DNA of 64,000 nt from Streptomyces sp. SAJ15 (GTDB taxonomy: Bacteria > Actinomycetota > Actinomycetes > Streptomycetales > Streptomycetaceae), in contig NZ_NISY01000012.1 in assembly GCF_007595705.1 (NCBI RefSeq), positions 62,001 through 126,000 on the forward strand, written 5' to 3'. Both the position numbers and the translations under genes were made by a program. The first letter of the stretch is position 1. Each line of letters begins with the position of its first letter. This document shows positions 22,262 through 32,038 of the stretch, piece after piece. The notes beneath the pieces are model-generated. The model saw only the letters and a program-made list of their open reading frames with translations. It made no database searches and was not told the DNA's origin.

Positions 22262-24499
22262 TCAGCCCCCGATCCGCTCATCGAAGACCACGTCCTCCCA
22301 GGTCTCGTAGGCGTCCAGGACGGCCTGCCATGAGGCATGGCCAGTGAGGGCGTCCTGCCAAGTCCTGCCAGCAGAGCCTGCGACCCCCGTGGATACCGGC
22401 ATGTCGACTTGCCGCAGAGGCAGCGTCCAAGACCGCAGCGTCTCGGGCCCGAAGCTACTGACGCGTGCCTCTGTGATCTGCCCGACTGCGACGTACACGT
22501 CGGCAACACCCATGCCGGGTACGGCCTGAAAGAGGAGTACGTTGCCGGAGTCCAGCAGCCAGTGCAGCCCGGTCCGCTCGTCGTCACTTCGAGTCCAGAT
22601 GACGAGGTCACCCTCGAGCCCGCCCCGAACGTCCGACAGGACGACCGAGTTACGCCGGCCCCGGATCCGGTGCTCTGTCTGCTCCACGGACCGCTGCCAG
22701 TCCGGCCCCCGCTGCACCATCACCTTGAGGTTCCGCTGCGGCTGCCCAGGATCCTTCAGCCACGCCTCGTTCCGGTCGCCCGGGTCGAGTGTCACCGCAC
22801 CCGAGGTCTGGTAGCCAGGCGTGGACGCGCCGACCTCCAAGGTCTCGACGTAGTAGAAGACCGCGACACCGAGGGGGGCCTCGTAATCCTCAATGATCAC
22901 AGTGTCTGCGGTGATCGGTTCCTGGAAGATCAGCCCACTCGGGCCGCGGACGAGAGTGCGAGTGCCGTCCGGCGTCACCCGGTACACAGTCAGCAGCTCG
23001 CCGACCGCGAGCTCCCGAAGCGTCAGAGTGACGCTCGCCGTGTCGTCGTGCCCCTCGACCTCTACGGCTGGCTCGACCTGCCACAGCGCCACGCGGTCGA
23101 ACCGCCAGGTCGACGACGTCGAGGTTGCGGTGACCGTGTACTCCAGTGCCGCCTGGGTCGCAGAGGCGGGAGCCGTGAAGTCGTTCGCCAGCACCCACCA
23201 CCCGGGGCTGGGAATCGGGATCGCCGTGGCGGCGGTCGTCCCCAAGTCGGTGTTGGCAGCGTCGTACCAGCGCACCGCGTGTGTCCAGTTGAAGCCGCCG
23301 GCGCCTAGATTGGACAGCACCTCAGCACGGAAGTTCAGTCCGCCCGAGCCTGCTGGCAGCGCAAACTTCGCTGAGCGGATCACAGAGGTGCTGGCCGTCG
23401 CGGACGACAGCACAGCCGCGTAGGCGGCATCGTAGAAAACGGCGCCCCAGGGCGACGAGCGGGCGATCGTCGCCACACCGGAGATCACACTCCAGCCAGC
23501 CACACCCTGCTCGAAGCTCGCGTCAGCGTAGGGCAGGACGCTGCCCGTCCGCAGCGCAGGCGCGACCGTCACGACCGCCCCGTCGACCTTCAGGATCTGT
23601 CCCGCCGTGGCTCCGTCGAGGCCGGCCGCGATGGAGCAGCTCGCCGTGTTCGTGGGCGCTACCGCGGAAGCGAACTGACGGTAGTAGGCCGTCCCCGGCG
23701 CGGCGAGCGTGCTGCGCGTGGCCGCGATCTGGCTGCCGCCAGCGTCGTAGAACCGCAGCTCAACCCACGCCGTAGAGCCAGATGTGGGCGGGTTCAGATA
23801 GCAGCTAGCTACGTACTCAGTGCCCGGAGTGGCAGCCGGCCGATCGGTTGACCGCATGCTCGCATTCCCGTTGGCGGTCACGGTCATCGCGACGAGGTGG
23901 CCACCAGCCAGGTAGAAGTCAACTGGCCAAGTCACGACCGGCACGGAACGCCCGAGCGTGCAGTTGACCTCGTTGAGCCAACCCGCGGCGCTGATCTCCC
24001 CCGTCTCTGTATTGAAGGCGAAGAGATTGCCGACCGTGGTTTTCGGAAACCCGAAGTAGAAGTTCTCGTAGAAGCTGAACACGTTGCTGGCAGCCGGGGT
24101 GGATGAGACGACGACCTGCGCCCGGGCAGCATTCGCCGGCGCCTCCCCGCCCACCGCGATTCGGTGCCAGCTAGCTGACGCACTCGCGGTCGTCATCGAC
24201 CACGTGATGGAGATCTCGGCGCTGCTGGAGTTCAGCCAGCGGATACCGATCCGCTCCGGGACCGTCGCCCCGGACGCATCACAGAAAGCGTGGTACTCGG
24301 TCCACGGCGTCACCTGATAGCTGGAGACCGTGACAGCCTGCATCTCCCCTGCCGCAGCGGATTTCACAGCGAGTACGCCGTCGCCGTTACGTCCGCCGCT
24401 GCCGAGAGAGATCGTGCAGTTCAACTTCGGCTTCCAGCCCGAAGTGTTCGGGTCGACTGCCTCCGTCGTTGTGGACAAGAAATTGCCAGGGATCGCCAT
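22262..24499 (-). CDS. Large minor tail protein with carbohydrate-binding-like domains
   Basis: 745 residues. Tandem beta-sandwich domains each contain the phrase TEYHAFCDASGA or TEYVASCYLNPP followed by IGIRWLN or VELRFYD; these look like CBM4/9-type modules. The C-terminal 200 residues (GDRNEAWLKDPGQPQRNLKV, RGRRNSVVLSDVRGGLEGDL) resemble distal tail protein sequences of actinophages. The ATG overlaps the tape-measure stop by 1 bp. It probably forms the tail tip with cell-wall sugar binding. Confidence 0.72.
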   Translation of the reverse strand: MAIPGNFLSTTTEAVDPNTSGWKPKLNCTISLGSGGRNGDGVLAVKSAAAGEMQAVTVSSYQVTPWTEYHAFCDASGATVPERIGIRWLNSSSAEISITWSMTTASASASWHRIAVGGEAPANAARAQVVVSSTPAASNVFSFYENFYFGFPKTTVGNLFAFNTETGEISAAGWLNEVNCTLGRSVPVVTWPVDFYLAGGHLVAMTVTANGNASMRSTDRPAATPGTEYVASCYLNPPTSGSTAWVELRFYDAGGSQIAATRSTLAAPGTAYYRQFASAVAPTNTASCSIAAGLDGATAGQILKVDGAVVTVAPALRTGSVLPYADASFEQGVAGWSVISGVATIARSSPWGAVFYDAAYAAVLSSATASTSVIRSAKFALPAGSGGLNFRAEVLSNLGAGGFNWTHAVRWYDAANTDLGTTAATAIPIPSPGWWVLANDFTAPASATQAALEYTVTATSTSSTWRFDRVALWQVEPAVEVEGHDDTASVTLTLRELAVGELLTVYRVTPDGTRTLVRGPSGLIFQEPITADTVIIEDYEAPLGVAVFYYVETLEVGASTPGYQTSGAVTLDPGDRNEAWLKDPGQPQRNLKVMVQRGPDWQRSVEQTEHRIRGRRNSVVLSDVRGGLEGDLVIWTRSDDERTGLHWLLDSGNVLLFQAVPGMGVADVYVAVGQITEARVSSFGPETLRSWTLPLRQVDMPVSTGVAGSAGRTWQDALTGHASWQAVLDAYETWEDVVFDERIGG

Positions 24500-27400
24500 C
24501 AGCCCCCCCGCCGGTTAGCTCGGAGCGCCGTGACCAGCTCCCCGTTGGAGCGGCGCACCTCAGCGCGGGCGATGTCCGTGATCTCCCGGTCGCCGACGTA
24601 CACCTGCACATGCAGGTCACCGAGGCTGGCACCCGGATCGGCGGCGAGCCGCATCAGCGCGTTGGCCTGCTGCGAAGTGAACACCGGTTCCGGCCGCCCC
24701 GTCCCGTTGTAGGCCAAGTTGAGGCCGGGCTGGAGGTAGCCGCCCTGGTCGTACCAGTGCGGGAACTGCTTGTTCCAGAACTCCCACGCCGCGGCCGGAC
24801 TCCCGTAGCGGTCCCTGATGTAGCCCAGGCCCCACTTGATCTGGGTGCCCGCATTCGTTCGCCAGTCCGGGCCCGCAGACCGCATCTTGCTGGCAGGGAG
24901 AGCCTGCGGAATGCCATATGCACCGGAGAACTTGTTGAGCGCGTTCCAGCGCCAACCCGACTCGTGATCCCACAGCTTCTTCAGCGGCGGCCACTGCTTC
25001 TGGGAGAACCCGAATTCGCCCATCATCTGCCGCGCAGCCGCCTGCGCAGCCTGCGGCCCCGACGAGCCACCAATCGGGCTGATGCTCGGCTCGAAACCGT
25101 AGACCGCATCGAACAGCGGGTCGCGAGCTCCTCGAGCGCGTGACCCGACGAGCACGCCATCGCCGCCGCGGGATTCCACGTTGACGCCGGCCAGGGTGCC
25201 GGCCGTGTGGCCGACGCCTCGGTTCGTGATGCCAATCATGAATGGTGCGACGAGGTTACGCTTCCAGCCTTTCGGGGCTGTGTTCCCCTGGAACGCGTGC
25301 GTCGACCACAGACGTCCCTTAGGGTTCTGGCCCAGAATCTTCTTCTGGATGGCCGCCATGAATCCCGAGCAGTCCCAGCTGGGATTGCCGGCCCCGCCCC
25401 ACTGGTAGGGCTTACCGGTCTGGGTTCGGGCCCACTTGAGGGCATCGACAACGCGCTCAGTGCCCGATCCGAAGACCTTGTCGATGACGGAGCTGACGAG
25501 ATCCTTCAGGCTGGTGATGGCCATCCGGGGCAGACCGAGTGCCACCTTGCCGAAGCTGGTCTTCTTGAGGTGCTGCCCCTTCTTGAGCAGCGGGTCGAGC
25601 AGGCCCGTGACCTTCTTCATCGGGTTAGAGAAGAACCCTCCGAGCTTTGCCCCGGCGTCGCCGATGCCGTCCCAAACATCGCCGAGGACGCCGCCCTTAG
25701 CGAGTAGCTGTGTACCAGCAGCCTTGTGAAGCGACACGGCCCGACTCCGATACTTCGGGTCGGTCGGAATGACGTACTCAGGGTAGCGAGGGTTTCCCTC
25801 CCCCACGATAGCTGTCGGGCGATTGAAGACACCCGGCTGCGCGGGAACCGTACCACCCTGTGCGAGGTATTCGACTTTACCGAGGCTCGGCACACCGGGA
25901 ATCCACCCAGTAATCTTCTGCCAGACCTTGACGACACCCTCGTTCCAGACGTGCTTGAGGACCCAGTTGATCGGCGCCTTGGTGTACTGCTTGATCTTGT
26001 CCCAAGCCGTCTTGATAGCCTTCGCAGCCTCGTCAAACGCGTCAGCAACCTTGCCCACGGCCTCCTTGATGGCGTTGAAAACCGGCTTGATTGCCGTGCG
26101 CCACACAAACCCGATAACGGTTCCTATCGAGCTGAACACCGGCGCGATCGCCTTCTCATAAAGCCAGCGGGTCACCGTAGCAATGCCACGCCAAGCCGGC
26201 GCGAGAGCCTTCGTCCACAGCCAGCTCCCCACCCGCGCCACACCACGGAACGCGCCCTCGATAGCGGCGAACACCGGCTTGACCACGTTGTTGTACAGCC
26301 AGCGCGTCACCTTCGCGACACCGTCGAACGCGGGGCTAATTCCCTGTGTCCACAGCCATCCGGCCAAGGAGGCGATGCCCTCGAACGCCGGCTTGATGGC
26401 CTCCTTCCACAGCCAGGTGGCGACAGCAGCCACGCCCTGGAACGCCAGGTACAACGGAGCGATCAGCACCGTCAAAATCACGCCGATCAGGATGCCCGCT
26501 GCCAGAGCGATGCCGTCGAACGCCGGCCCGATGGCATGCTTCCACAGCCACACGGCCTTGTCGCCAACCCACTGCAGCCCATCACGAATCGCGGCGAAGG
26601 TCGGCTTCAGAGCACTGTTCCAGACTGTCAGCGTCGCAGACTTGATCCCGTCCCAGACCGCATCCACAATGTCCCGGAACCACTCAAAGTTCTGATACGC
26701 GTACACCACAGCAGCGACCAAAGCCAGAATCGCCACCGCGATCAGCACAATCGGGTTGGCACTCAGCACGAGATTCAGCGCGGCCACCGCCAGCGTCCAC
26801 AGCCTCGTCCCGATCCACAACAGGTACAGGCCCTGGATAAGCCATGGCGCATCACGGGCAATCGAAGCGATCCCCTCTGCAAGGATGCCGATAACCTCAA
26901 GGACCGGCCCAGAGAGCGGCCGCAGAGCACGTCCGACCTCCATGAACGCCGAGCCAATACTCCCCAACGTCTCGGCGACGAGCGGTCCCATCTCCGCAGA
27001 GTAGGCCAGGAACCGCTCAAACTCCGGAGACCCCTTAAGGCTCGTTCCCCAGTTAGCGAAGCGGCCGGTGATGCGCTCCATGCGCCCATTGATCGAGTCC
27101 ATGTGCGGCAAGAACGCCTGAATGATCCCCGCCATGCCCTTGAACACGTTACCGAAGGCCACGCCCACGCCGACAATTGCGGGCCCGACAGAGCCCGCCA
27201 AATCCTTCTTGAACTCCTTCCACCACGGCTTCTTAAACCCAGCCGACACCCGGTCCTGCAGCTTCTTCACCCCGTCCGCCGCACCGAGAACGATCGGCGT
27301 CAGGCCCGGCAAGCTGTTCTTGATCCCGTTCAGTGCGCGAGTAAAGATCGGCATCACGGCCGGTTGGAGCGACTTCGACCAGTCAGAGAAAGCCCCCTTC

Positions 27401-29769
27401 AGCGACACGAAGGAGTCGAAAGTGTCCCGGGCCGACGGCGTCATCTTCGCCAGCTCGTCCCGGTATTTCGCCTGCGCGGCAGCAGCCTGATCCACGCCCC
27501 CGGCCGTGTCCAACGCCGCCGACTCAACCTGGCGCTGGGCCGAAGCGATCGAATCCGCCGCTGAGACATGCGCGTGCGCGAGCGACTCCTGCGCCCGCCC
27601 AACCGACCGCGCCCCGTCCTCCTGCACCCGGGTCGCATTCCGCTGCGCCTCGGCGACCTTCTCCTGAGCAGCAGCGATGGCCTCCGCGGAGTCCCTCTGC
27701 ACGCGTGCGGCATCACGCTGGGAATCCGCCACCCGCTCCTGAGCTGCCGCAATCGCGAGCGCGTTCACCTGCTGCTGACGAGCAGCCTCCCGCTGCGCCT
27801 TAGCCAGATCAGCGGTCTGCTCACGGACCTGCCGCTCAGCCTCCTTCAACCGCTCCTGAGCATCCTTGACTCTGTCCGAGCCCTCCACCCCGGCCTTGTC
27901 AGCCTTCTTCTTTTGCTTCTCCAGGCGCTTGGTCTGCAGCCGCTGCTCCTCCAAGCGCTGCACCGCCTGGTCGTAAGCCAACTGCGCGCGCTCCCGCTCC
28001 AGAGCTGTAGCCGTCGAGCCGGCCGCCTGGGTCGCGCGGAGCCGAAGTTCCGCCTCCTGGACCGACAGCACAGCGTCCCGCTCAGACAGCTGAGCAGACG
28101 CGAGGCGATGCCCCAGATCCTCCAGCTCCATGGCCGCGTCACGGCGCGCCTGCGTCAGATCCAACTGAGCCTGCTTGGCCGAGCGCTGGGCGTCCTCCAG
28201 GGACTGCTCCGCCGCCACGACCCGCTCATCCGCAGCTCGCTGCTGGTCCGCAGCCTGCTGTATCGCGGATGCCAGACCCTGCCGGGCGTCCTTGACCTGC
28301 TGGGCGGCATCCCGCTGCCGGTCTGCGGCCTGCTGCGCAGCGTCGGCAGCACCCTCCTCGGCCTGCTTGACCTGCTGAGCCGCCCGCCTGTTCGCCTCCG
28401 CCGCGCTGCGCTTGGCGTCCGCCACACCCTGCTCGGCCTGCTGGATCTGTCGGGCCGCATTCCGGTATGCCGACGCCAACGACTGCTGTACACCTGCCAT
28501 CTGCAGCGCCCGGGCCGCACTCTGAGACGCGACCTGACCGCTCTTGAGCGATGCGGTCGCCGCCGCGTCCTCCGCCGCCTTCCTCGCCTGCAGCGCCCGC
28601 CCGATAGCCAAAAACGCTGGCACAGCCACCGCGGCAAGCGCGCCCACGCCAACCGCCGCCGTGACAGCCGCAGCCGTCACGGCACCCAGCCCCGCAGCCA
28701 GCACCGGCAGAGCAGGCAGTGTCGCGAGAGTGCCGACAGCGATCGCCAGCTGCAGGATCGCGGACGCCGCCCCGCGGGTCTGCACCCGCACCTCAGCCTC
28801 ACGGCCATCCAAGGCAGACACCATCGCCTGCACCGCGGCCAGCTCCGCCAGGGCCGCAGCCGAGTCGATGCGGACATCGATATCCGCATCGTCTGCCTGC
28901 AGTGCACGCAACCGAGCCTGAATCGCCTCGATCCTCGCCAAGGCCGCCGCCGCGTCCAGGTCGACCCCGACCCGCACGTCTGCAAGCTGCCCCAGACTCG
29001 ACCTCAACCGAGCGATCTCCAGCTGCGCCGCGGTCGAATCCGCACCCAGATTGATATTGGGCAGAGCGGCCTGCGCCGCCTGCACCTGAGCCCTCAGCCG
29101 AGTAGCGAAGGTCCCGTCGGTCTCCACACGGATCCGCGCCGGATCCCGGCTGAGCCGCTCAACCTCCTCACGGATCGACAACAGCGCTGCCCGGGCGGCC
29201 GCCGTATCCGCACGCACATCCACGTCCGGGTGCGCCGCCCCCAGCGCTGCCAGCCGAGCCTCGATCTCGTTGACCTCGGCTAGCGCTGCGGCAGTGTCGA
29301 CATCGATACCGATCTGCTTGTTGCTGAGGGTCTCCATGCGGGCCCGCAGCCGCGCCAGATCCGCGTCGACACCCGTGTCGTCCAGCCGCACATCCAGCCG
29401 CGGCATGGAGCGGAAGGCTTCTTGCAGCTTGGCCCGCAGCGACCGGGCGAACGCGCCGCCCGTGTCCTGCCCCTGCCGCACCGCCGCCGGCCGCGCCGCC
29501 CGACCGCCTGTCGTAACACCGTCACGGACCGCGTCGCGCAGCGACGCGGTAACCCGGGTCGCGATCTGCTGGCCAATCTGCTGCCCGATCCGCAGACCGA
29601 TGTCCCCCACCTGGCGCTGCATGGCTGGGCCGAACGCCCGCCCAGCCGCATCGCCGGCCTCCTCGCCAGCACGCGTAGCCGCCGGCACCAAACCAGCCCG
29701 CAGATGCCGGTGAATCCCGCGCGTGTTGGGGACAACGTCGACCTCGACAGAGCCGATCTGGATCGCCAC
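24499..29769 (-). CDS. Tape measure protein with C-terminal NlpC/P60-like and transglycosylase-like domains
   Basis: 1756 residues from GTG 29769, which has GGGAGG eight bases upstream; a GTG three codons earlier is inside that ribosome site. The N-terminus MAIQIGSVEVDVVPNT is typical. Hydrophobic helices lie near residues 335-400, a long Ala/Gln/Arg coiled coil near 400-730, and about six 31-residue repeats (WLWKEAIKPAFEGIA type) near 1130-1290. Near 1470-1590, QTGKPYQWGGAGNPSWDCSG is an NlpC/P60-like peptidase with its Cys. Near 1620-1700, LWDHESGWRWNALN and SGAYGIPQALP form a lytic transglycosylase-like unit. The protein sets tail length, very roughly 250 nm at 0.15 nm per residue, and helps DNA entry through the wall. 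Confidence 0.92.
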   Translation of the reverse strand: MAIQIGSVEVDVVPNTRGIHRHLRAGLVPAATRAGEEAGDAAGRAFGPAMQRQVGDIGLRIGQQIGQQIATRVTASLRDAVRDGVTTGGRAARPAAVRQGQDTGGAFARSLRAKLQEAFRSMPRLDVRLDDTGVDADLARLRARMETLSNKQIGIDVDTAAALAEVNEIEARLAALGAAHPDVDVRADTAAARAALLSIREEVERLSRDPARIRVETDGTFATRLRAQVQAAQAALPNINLGADSTAAQLEIARLRSSLGQLADVRVGVDLDAAAALARIEAIQARLRALQADDADIDVRIDSAAALAELAAVQAMVSALDGREAEVRVQTRGAASAILQLAIAVGTLATLPALPVLAAGLGAVTAAAVTAAVGVGALAAVAVPAFLAIGRALQARKAAEDAAATASLKSGQVASQSAARALQMAGVQQSLASAYRNAARQIQQAEQGVADAKRSAAEANRRAAQQVKQAEEGAADAAQQAADRQRDAAQQVKDARQGLASAIQQAADQQRAADERVVAAEQSLEDAQRSAKQAQLDLTQARRDAAMELEDLGHRLASAQLSERDAVLSVQEAELRLRATQAAGSTATALERERAQLAYDQAVQRLEEQRLQTKRLEKQKKKADKAGVEGSDRVKDAQERLKEAERQVREQTADLAKAQREAARQQQVNALAIAAAQERVADSQRDAARVQRDSAEAIAAAQEKVAEAQRNATRVQEDGARSVGRAQESLAHAHVSAADSIASAQRQVESAALDTAGGVDQAAAAQAKYRDELAKMTPSARDTFDSFVSLKGAFSDWSKSLQPAVMPIFTRALNGIKNSLPGLTPIVLGAADGVKKLQDRVSAGFKKPWWKEFKKDLAGSVGPAIVGVGVAFGNVFKGMAGIIQAFLPHMDSINGRMERITGRFANWGTSLKGSPEFERFLAYSAEMGPLVAETLGSIGSAFMEVGRALRPLSGPVLEVIGILAEGIASIARDAPWLIQGLYLLWIGTRLWTLAVAALNLVLSANPIVLIAVAILALVAAVVYAYQNFEWFRDIVDAVWDGIKSATLTVWNSALKPTFAAIRDGLQWVGDKAVWLWKHAIGPAFDGIALAAGILIGVILTVLIAPLYLAFQGVAAVATWLWKEAIKPAFEGIASLAGWLWTQGISPAFDGVAKVTRWLYNNVVKPVFAAIEGAFRGVARVGSWLWTKALAPAWRGIATVTRWLYEKAIAPVFSSIGTVIGFVWRTAIKPVFNAIKEAVGKVADAFDEAAKAIKTAWDKIKQYTKAPINWVLKHVWNEGVVKVWQKITGWIPGVPSLGKVEYLAQGGTVPAQPGVFNRPTAIVGEGNPRYPEYVIPTDPKYRSRAVSLHKAAGTQLLAKGGVLGDVWDGIGDAGAKLGGFFSNPMKKVTGLLDPLLKKGQHLKKTSFGKVALGLPRMAITSLKDLVSSVIDKVFGSGTERVVDALKWARTQTGKPYQWGGAGNPSWDCSGFMAAIQKKILGQNPKGRLWSTHAFQGNTAPKGWKRNLVAPFMIGITNRGVGHTAGTLAGVNVESRGGDGVLVGSRARGARDPLFDAVYGFEPSISPIGGSSGPQAAQAAARQMMGEFGFSQKQWPPLKKLWDHESGWRWNALNKFSGAYGIPQALPASKMRSAGPDWRTNAGTQIKWGLGYIRDRYGSPAAAWEFWNKQFPHWYDQGGYLQPGLNLAYNGTGRPEPVFTSQQANALMRLAADPGASLGDLHVQVYVGDREITDIARAEVRRSNGELVTALRANRRGG

Positions 29770-29790
29770 GGGAGCCACCTCCCGTCTGCG

Positions 29791-30545
29791 CTACGCAGCT
29801 CCACCATTGATCAACTGGAACAGCCGCTCGGCGCCCCGCTCGGACAGCTGCGCCTTCTTCCGCCGCGGCGCGGCGCCAGGCCGGCGAATCGGCACCGGCG
29901 GATCAGGGCGCTTGCTCTTCTTCGCCGTGTTCGCGCAGACCAGCACATACTCGATGCGCGCCAAGCGATCAGCAGTAAGGGCCAGCAGCTGCTCGACCTG
30001 CGACCATCTCGCCCGCTCCGGCTCACCCTCCTCCGCCTGCTCCGCCAACTCTTCCCCGTCCATGGCGTTACGCAGAGCGGTCATGGTGGCGGACTCAGGA
30101 GGAAGATGCTGGATGATCACACGCAAGCGGCGCCACGACATACGCCCCCTATACACATCCAGCAGGTCGATGCCGCGCTCCAGCAGATCGACCTCTACCG
30201 CCTCCGCGTGCCCCTCGACGACGGACGCGGTCCACTGGATTTCCCCAGCGACTCACCAGCCGCCTCCGCCGCCCTCTCGGCAAAGTGGCCGATGGCCTCC
30301 TGGTCGGGGTCGAGATCCACGTAGACGTCGTAGTCGTCCCCGTGCAGAACCAACATCATGAACGTATCGACATCCCCCATTCGGAGGGCACGCAGCGCGG
30401 ACGCCCGCCAACGCGTAGCCGGCAGGGCGCGGACATCCTTGCTGACACCGTCGTAGCCGGCGAGCGGCACGGTGACGTACTCGTCGCCCTCCGCCTCGGC
30501 CTCCTGGGCCTTCGCGGCGTCCAGGGCTTCCTTGGTTGTGGGCAT
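29791..30545 (-). CDS. Tail assembly chaperone fusion (GT-like) made by -1 frameshift
   Basis: The first frame runs from ATG 30545 to the slippery GGGGAAA at 30246-30240 (codons CTG GGG AAA). After a -1 shift, reading continues as IQWTASVVEGHAEAVEVDLL, ERGIDLLDVYRGRMSWRRL and on to the stop at 29791, exactly the DLLDxxRGRxSxRRL pattern of tail chaperone second domains. The downstream frame has no good independent start, which supports frameshifting. Product about 250 residues. It binds the tape measure during tail assembly. The arrangement is conserved in long-tailed phages; here the shift site was found directly. Confidence 0.85.
30195..30545 (-). CDS. Tail assembly chaperone, short form (G-like)
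   Basis: 116 residues without frameshifting. Opening MPTTKEALDAAKAQEAEAEG, then EYVTVPLAGYDGVSKDVRAL, LRALRMGDVDTFMMLVLHGD and DPDQEAIGHFAERAAEAAGE, the usual pattern of actinophage tail chaperones located between the major tail protein and the tape measure. The last 15 residues after the slip site are Arg/Ser-rich and dispensable. Confidence 0.85.
   Translation of the reverse strand: MPTTKEALDAAKAQEAEAEGDEYVTVPLAGYDGVSKDVRALPATRWRASALRALRMGDVDTFMMLVLHGDDYDVYVDLDPDQEAIGHFAERAAEAAGESLGKSSGPRPSSRGTRRR
30240..30246 (-). promoter_or_regulatory. Slippery heptamer GGGGAAA for -1 frameshift
   Basis: Minus-strand GGGGAAA in the short chaperone frame. A -1 slip on AAA enters a frame that is open to 29791 and gives the conserved second chaperone domain. 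Confidence 0.85.
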
Positions 30546-30637
30546 AGCGCGGGCCTCTCTGTCGTAGCGCGGGCGGAACGGGAGGTGGGTGGGCCGCGCC
30601 CGCGCCAGGGCAACCCACCCACCAGCTCATGGGCCGG

Positions 30638-31222
30638 TCACGAACCGGTGTAGGCGGGTGTCTCCGGCACGCTGTCGACGTGGTAGACCGTGTTGCCGGC
30701 GGCGTCCGGATAGGCGGTGATCGTGACTTCGTAGCCGGACATCTCGTCCTGCTTGAAGGTGACATCCGAGCGGTCGGAGATCTCGCCCTGCGGGACATAG
30801 AAACCGCGCGCGGTGTCCCCATCGAACACCGCAAACCAAAAGGCCCTGCGATCCGGAATCGGGGATGCAGTCTCGGCAAAGGAGGTGAGCCCGCTCACGG
30901 GGGCTAGTTCGGCGGCGTCGATCCGGAACATCAGCGACTGCACCGCGACCCGGGCCGTCTCCCATAGGGTGAGCTGGAAGGTCCGCACCGACTGAGTGAT
31001 CGTCGTGCGGAACGGGCTGGTGAGTCCCCACGGAGTGAACTGCTGGCTGTCTTCGTCGAAGCCGAACACAAGACCGTCGTCGCTGATAGCGCCGAGCGGT
31101 TCCCAGGGGCTGACCGGCTGAACCAGCGGGCTGGCCGGCGCGGCTGTGCCGGTAGCGGCTACCCACCCTCCGCCGTTCGCCCCGATGACGGTCAGATCCG
31201 CAGCACGGGTGATGTTGACCAT
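30638..31222 (-). CDS. Major tail (tube) protein
   Basis: 194 residues from the second ATG (MVNITRAADLTVIGANGGGW), which has GGAGA eight bases before it; an ATG six codons upstream precedes that site. Its composition and place, between the tail terminator and the tail chaperones, are those of siphovirus tube proteins. Beta-rich core TSPFRTTITQSVRTFQLTLW, RAFWFAVFDGDTARGFYV, MSGYEVTITAYPDAAGNTV. Confidence 0.82.
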   Translation of the reverse strand: MVNITRAADLTVIGANGGGWVAATGTAAPASPLVQPVSPWEPLGAISDDGLVFGFDEDSQQFTPWGLTSPFRTTITQSVRTFQLTLWETARVAVQSLMFRIDAAELAPVSGLTSFAETASPIPDRRAFWFAVFDGDTARGFYVPQGEISDRSDVTFKQDEMSGYEVTITAYPDAAGNTVYHVDSVPETPAYTGS

Positions 31223-31245
31223 GAATGGGTCTCCAGACATGCGAA

Positions 31246-31272
31246 GACCCCGTCAACAACGCGGACGGGGTC
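31246..31272. terminator. Hairpin before the major tail gene
   Basis: GACCCCGTC pairs perfectly with GACGGGGTC across nine bases, directly upstream of the tail tube gene. It may act as an attenuator, an mRNA-stabilising 5' stem or a processing site raising tube protein expression. Confidence 0.5.
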
Positions 31273-31302
31273 GATTACAGGTGGCGGCGCGGGCCAAGCC
31301 GG

Positions 31303-31701
31303 TCAGGAGACCGGATGTAGGTAGATCGAATAGGTTGCGCCGACACGGCGCAGACCGGTGTTCTCATAGGGCCGCCGGGCAGGGAGGGTCTCGGCTTGAA
31401 TGCGCCCGATGACCGCGGTGGGCGTAGCGGATCCCCGCAGCTCCGTCATCAGGAGACCGTGGATCTGCTGGGCAATCGCCATAGCCCCTGCGCGGGTCTC
31501 CGTGTACACGTCCACGTCCACCAGGGCTCGTGTCAGTCGGAACCCGTCGTCACTCCCCGCAGGGACCTGCTCGACCTGGATGGTCGGAAGCTCCTCAAGG
31601 AGGTTGGTGTCGAGTTCGTCACGGACGACGGCATCCGGAAAGCGCGCCTGGAGCCAGCCGATCAGGAGCTCCTCCACATCCACGCTGCCGACGGCAGCCA
31701 T
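31303..31701 (-). CDS. Tail terminator protein
   Basis: 132 residues from ATG 31701, overlapping the previous stop by one base (TGATG). DVEELLIGWLQARFPDAVVR, then PTIQVEQVPAGSDDGFRL, RALVDVDVYTETRAGAMAIA and ATYSIYLHPVS, follow the tail-terminator/DUF3168-like fold. It caps the tail tube and joins it to the head. Confidence 0.72.
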   Translation of the reverse strand: MAAVGSVDVEELLIGWLQARFPDAVVRDELDTNLLEELPTIQVEQVPAGSDDGFRLTRALVDVDVYTETRAGAMAIAQQIHGLLMTELRGSATPTAVIGRIQAETLPARRPYENTGLRRVGATYSIYLHPVS

Positions 31702-32030
31702 CAACGACCGCCCGCCACAGCAGCCCGCAGCAGCACGTGGTGCGCCCGCACGCGGTCCGTGCCGTACTCGACCCAGCGTGCATACGGCGCCGAATTCCAC
31801 ACCACGGCCACGGCCCGGTCCCTGCGTCGGCCGCCTCGCTTGTGGCTGGTCGTGTGCCAGGACTCCTTGTACAGCCCCGGGTGAGGATCCCAGGCGGCCG
31901 TACCCACTGGTGAGATCGACTCCGCGACGCCCTTGATCACGTTGGCGCGACGAAGCATCTCCGCCTCCACCATGGGAGAGCGCAGCAATTGCCCAACGCC
32001 CTTGTGGGAGGTTTTCACTCGCGCGGCCAT
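31701..32030 (-). CDS. HK97 gp10-like head-tail component
   Basis: 109 residues. MAARVKTSHKGVGQLLRSP, then MLRRANVIKGVAESISPV, TAAWDPHPGLYKESWHTT and APYARWVEYGTDRVRAHHVL, match the HK97 gp10 family of head completion or neck proteins, recognised by the ARxVEYGT phrase. Gene order between stopper and terminator agrees. Confidence 0.78.
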   Translation of the reverse strand: MAARVKTSHKGVGQLLRSPMVEAEMLRRANVIKGVAESISPVGTAAWDPHPGLYKESWHTTSHKRGGRRRDRAVAVVWNSAPYARWVEYGTDRVRAHHVLLRAAVAGGR

Positions 32031-32038
32031 CCCGCCCC

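Noticed and set aside
25726..29283. Long plus-strand frames opposite the tape measure gene
   Set aside because: They mirror the repetitive coding strand (Arg/His/Leu-rich) and have no start signals or family resemblance.
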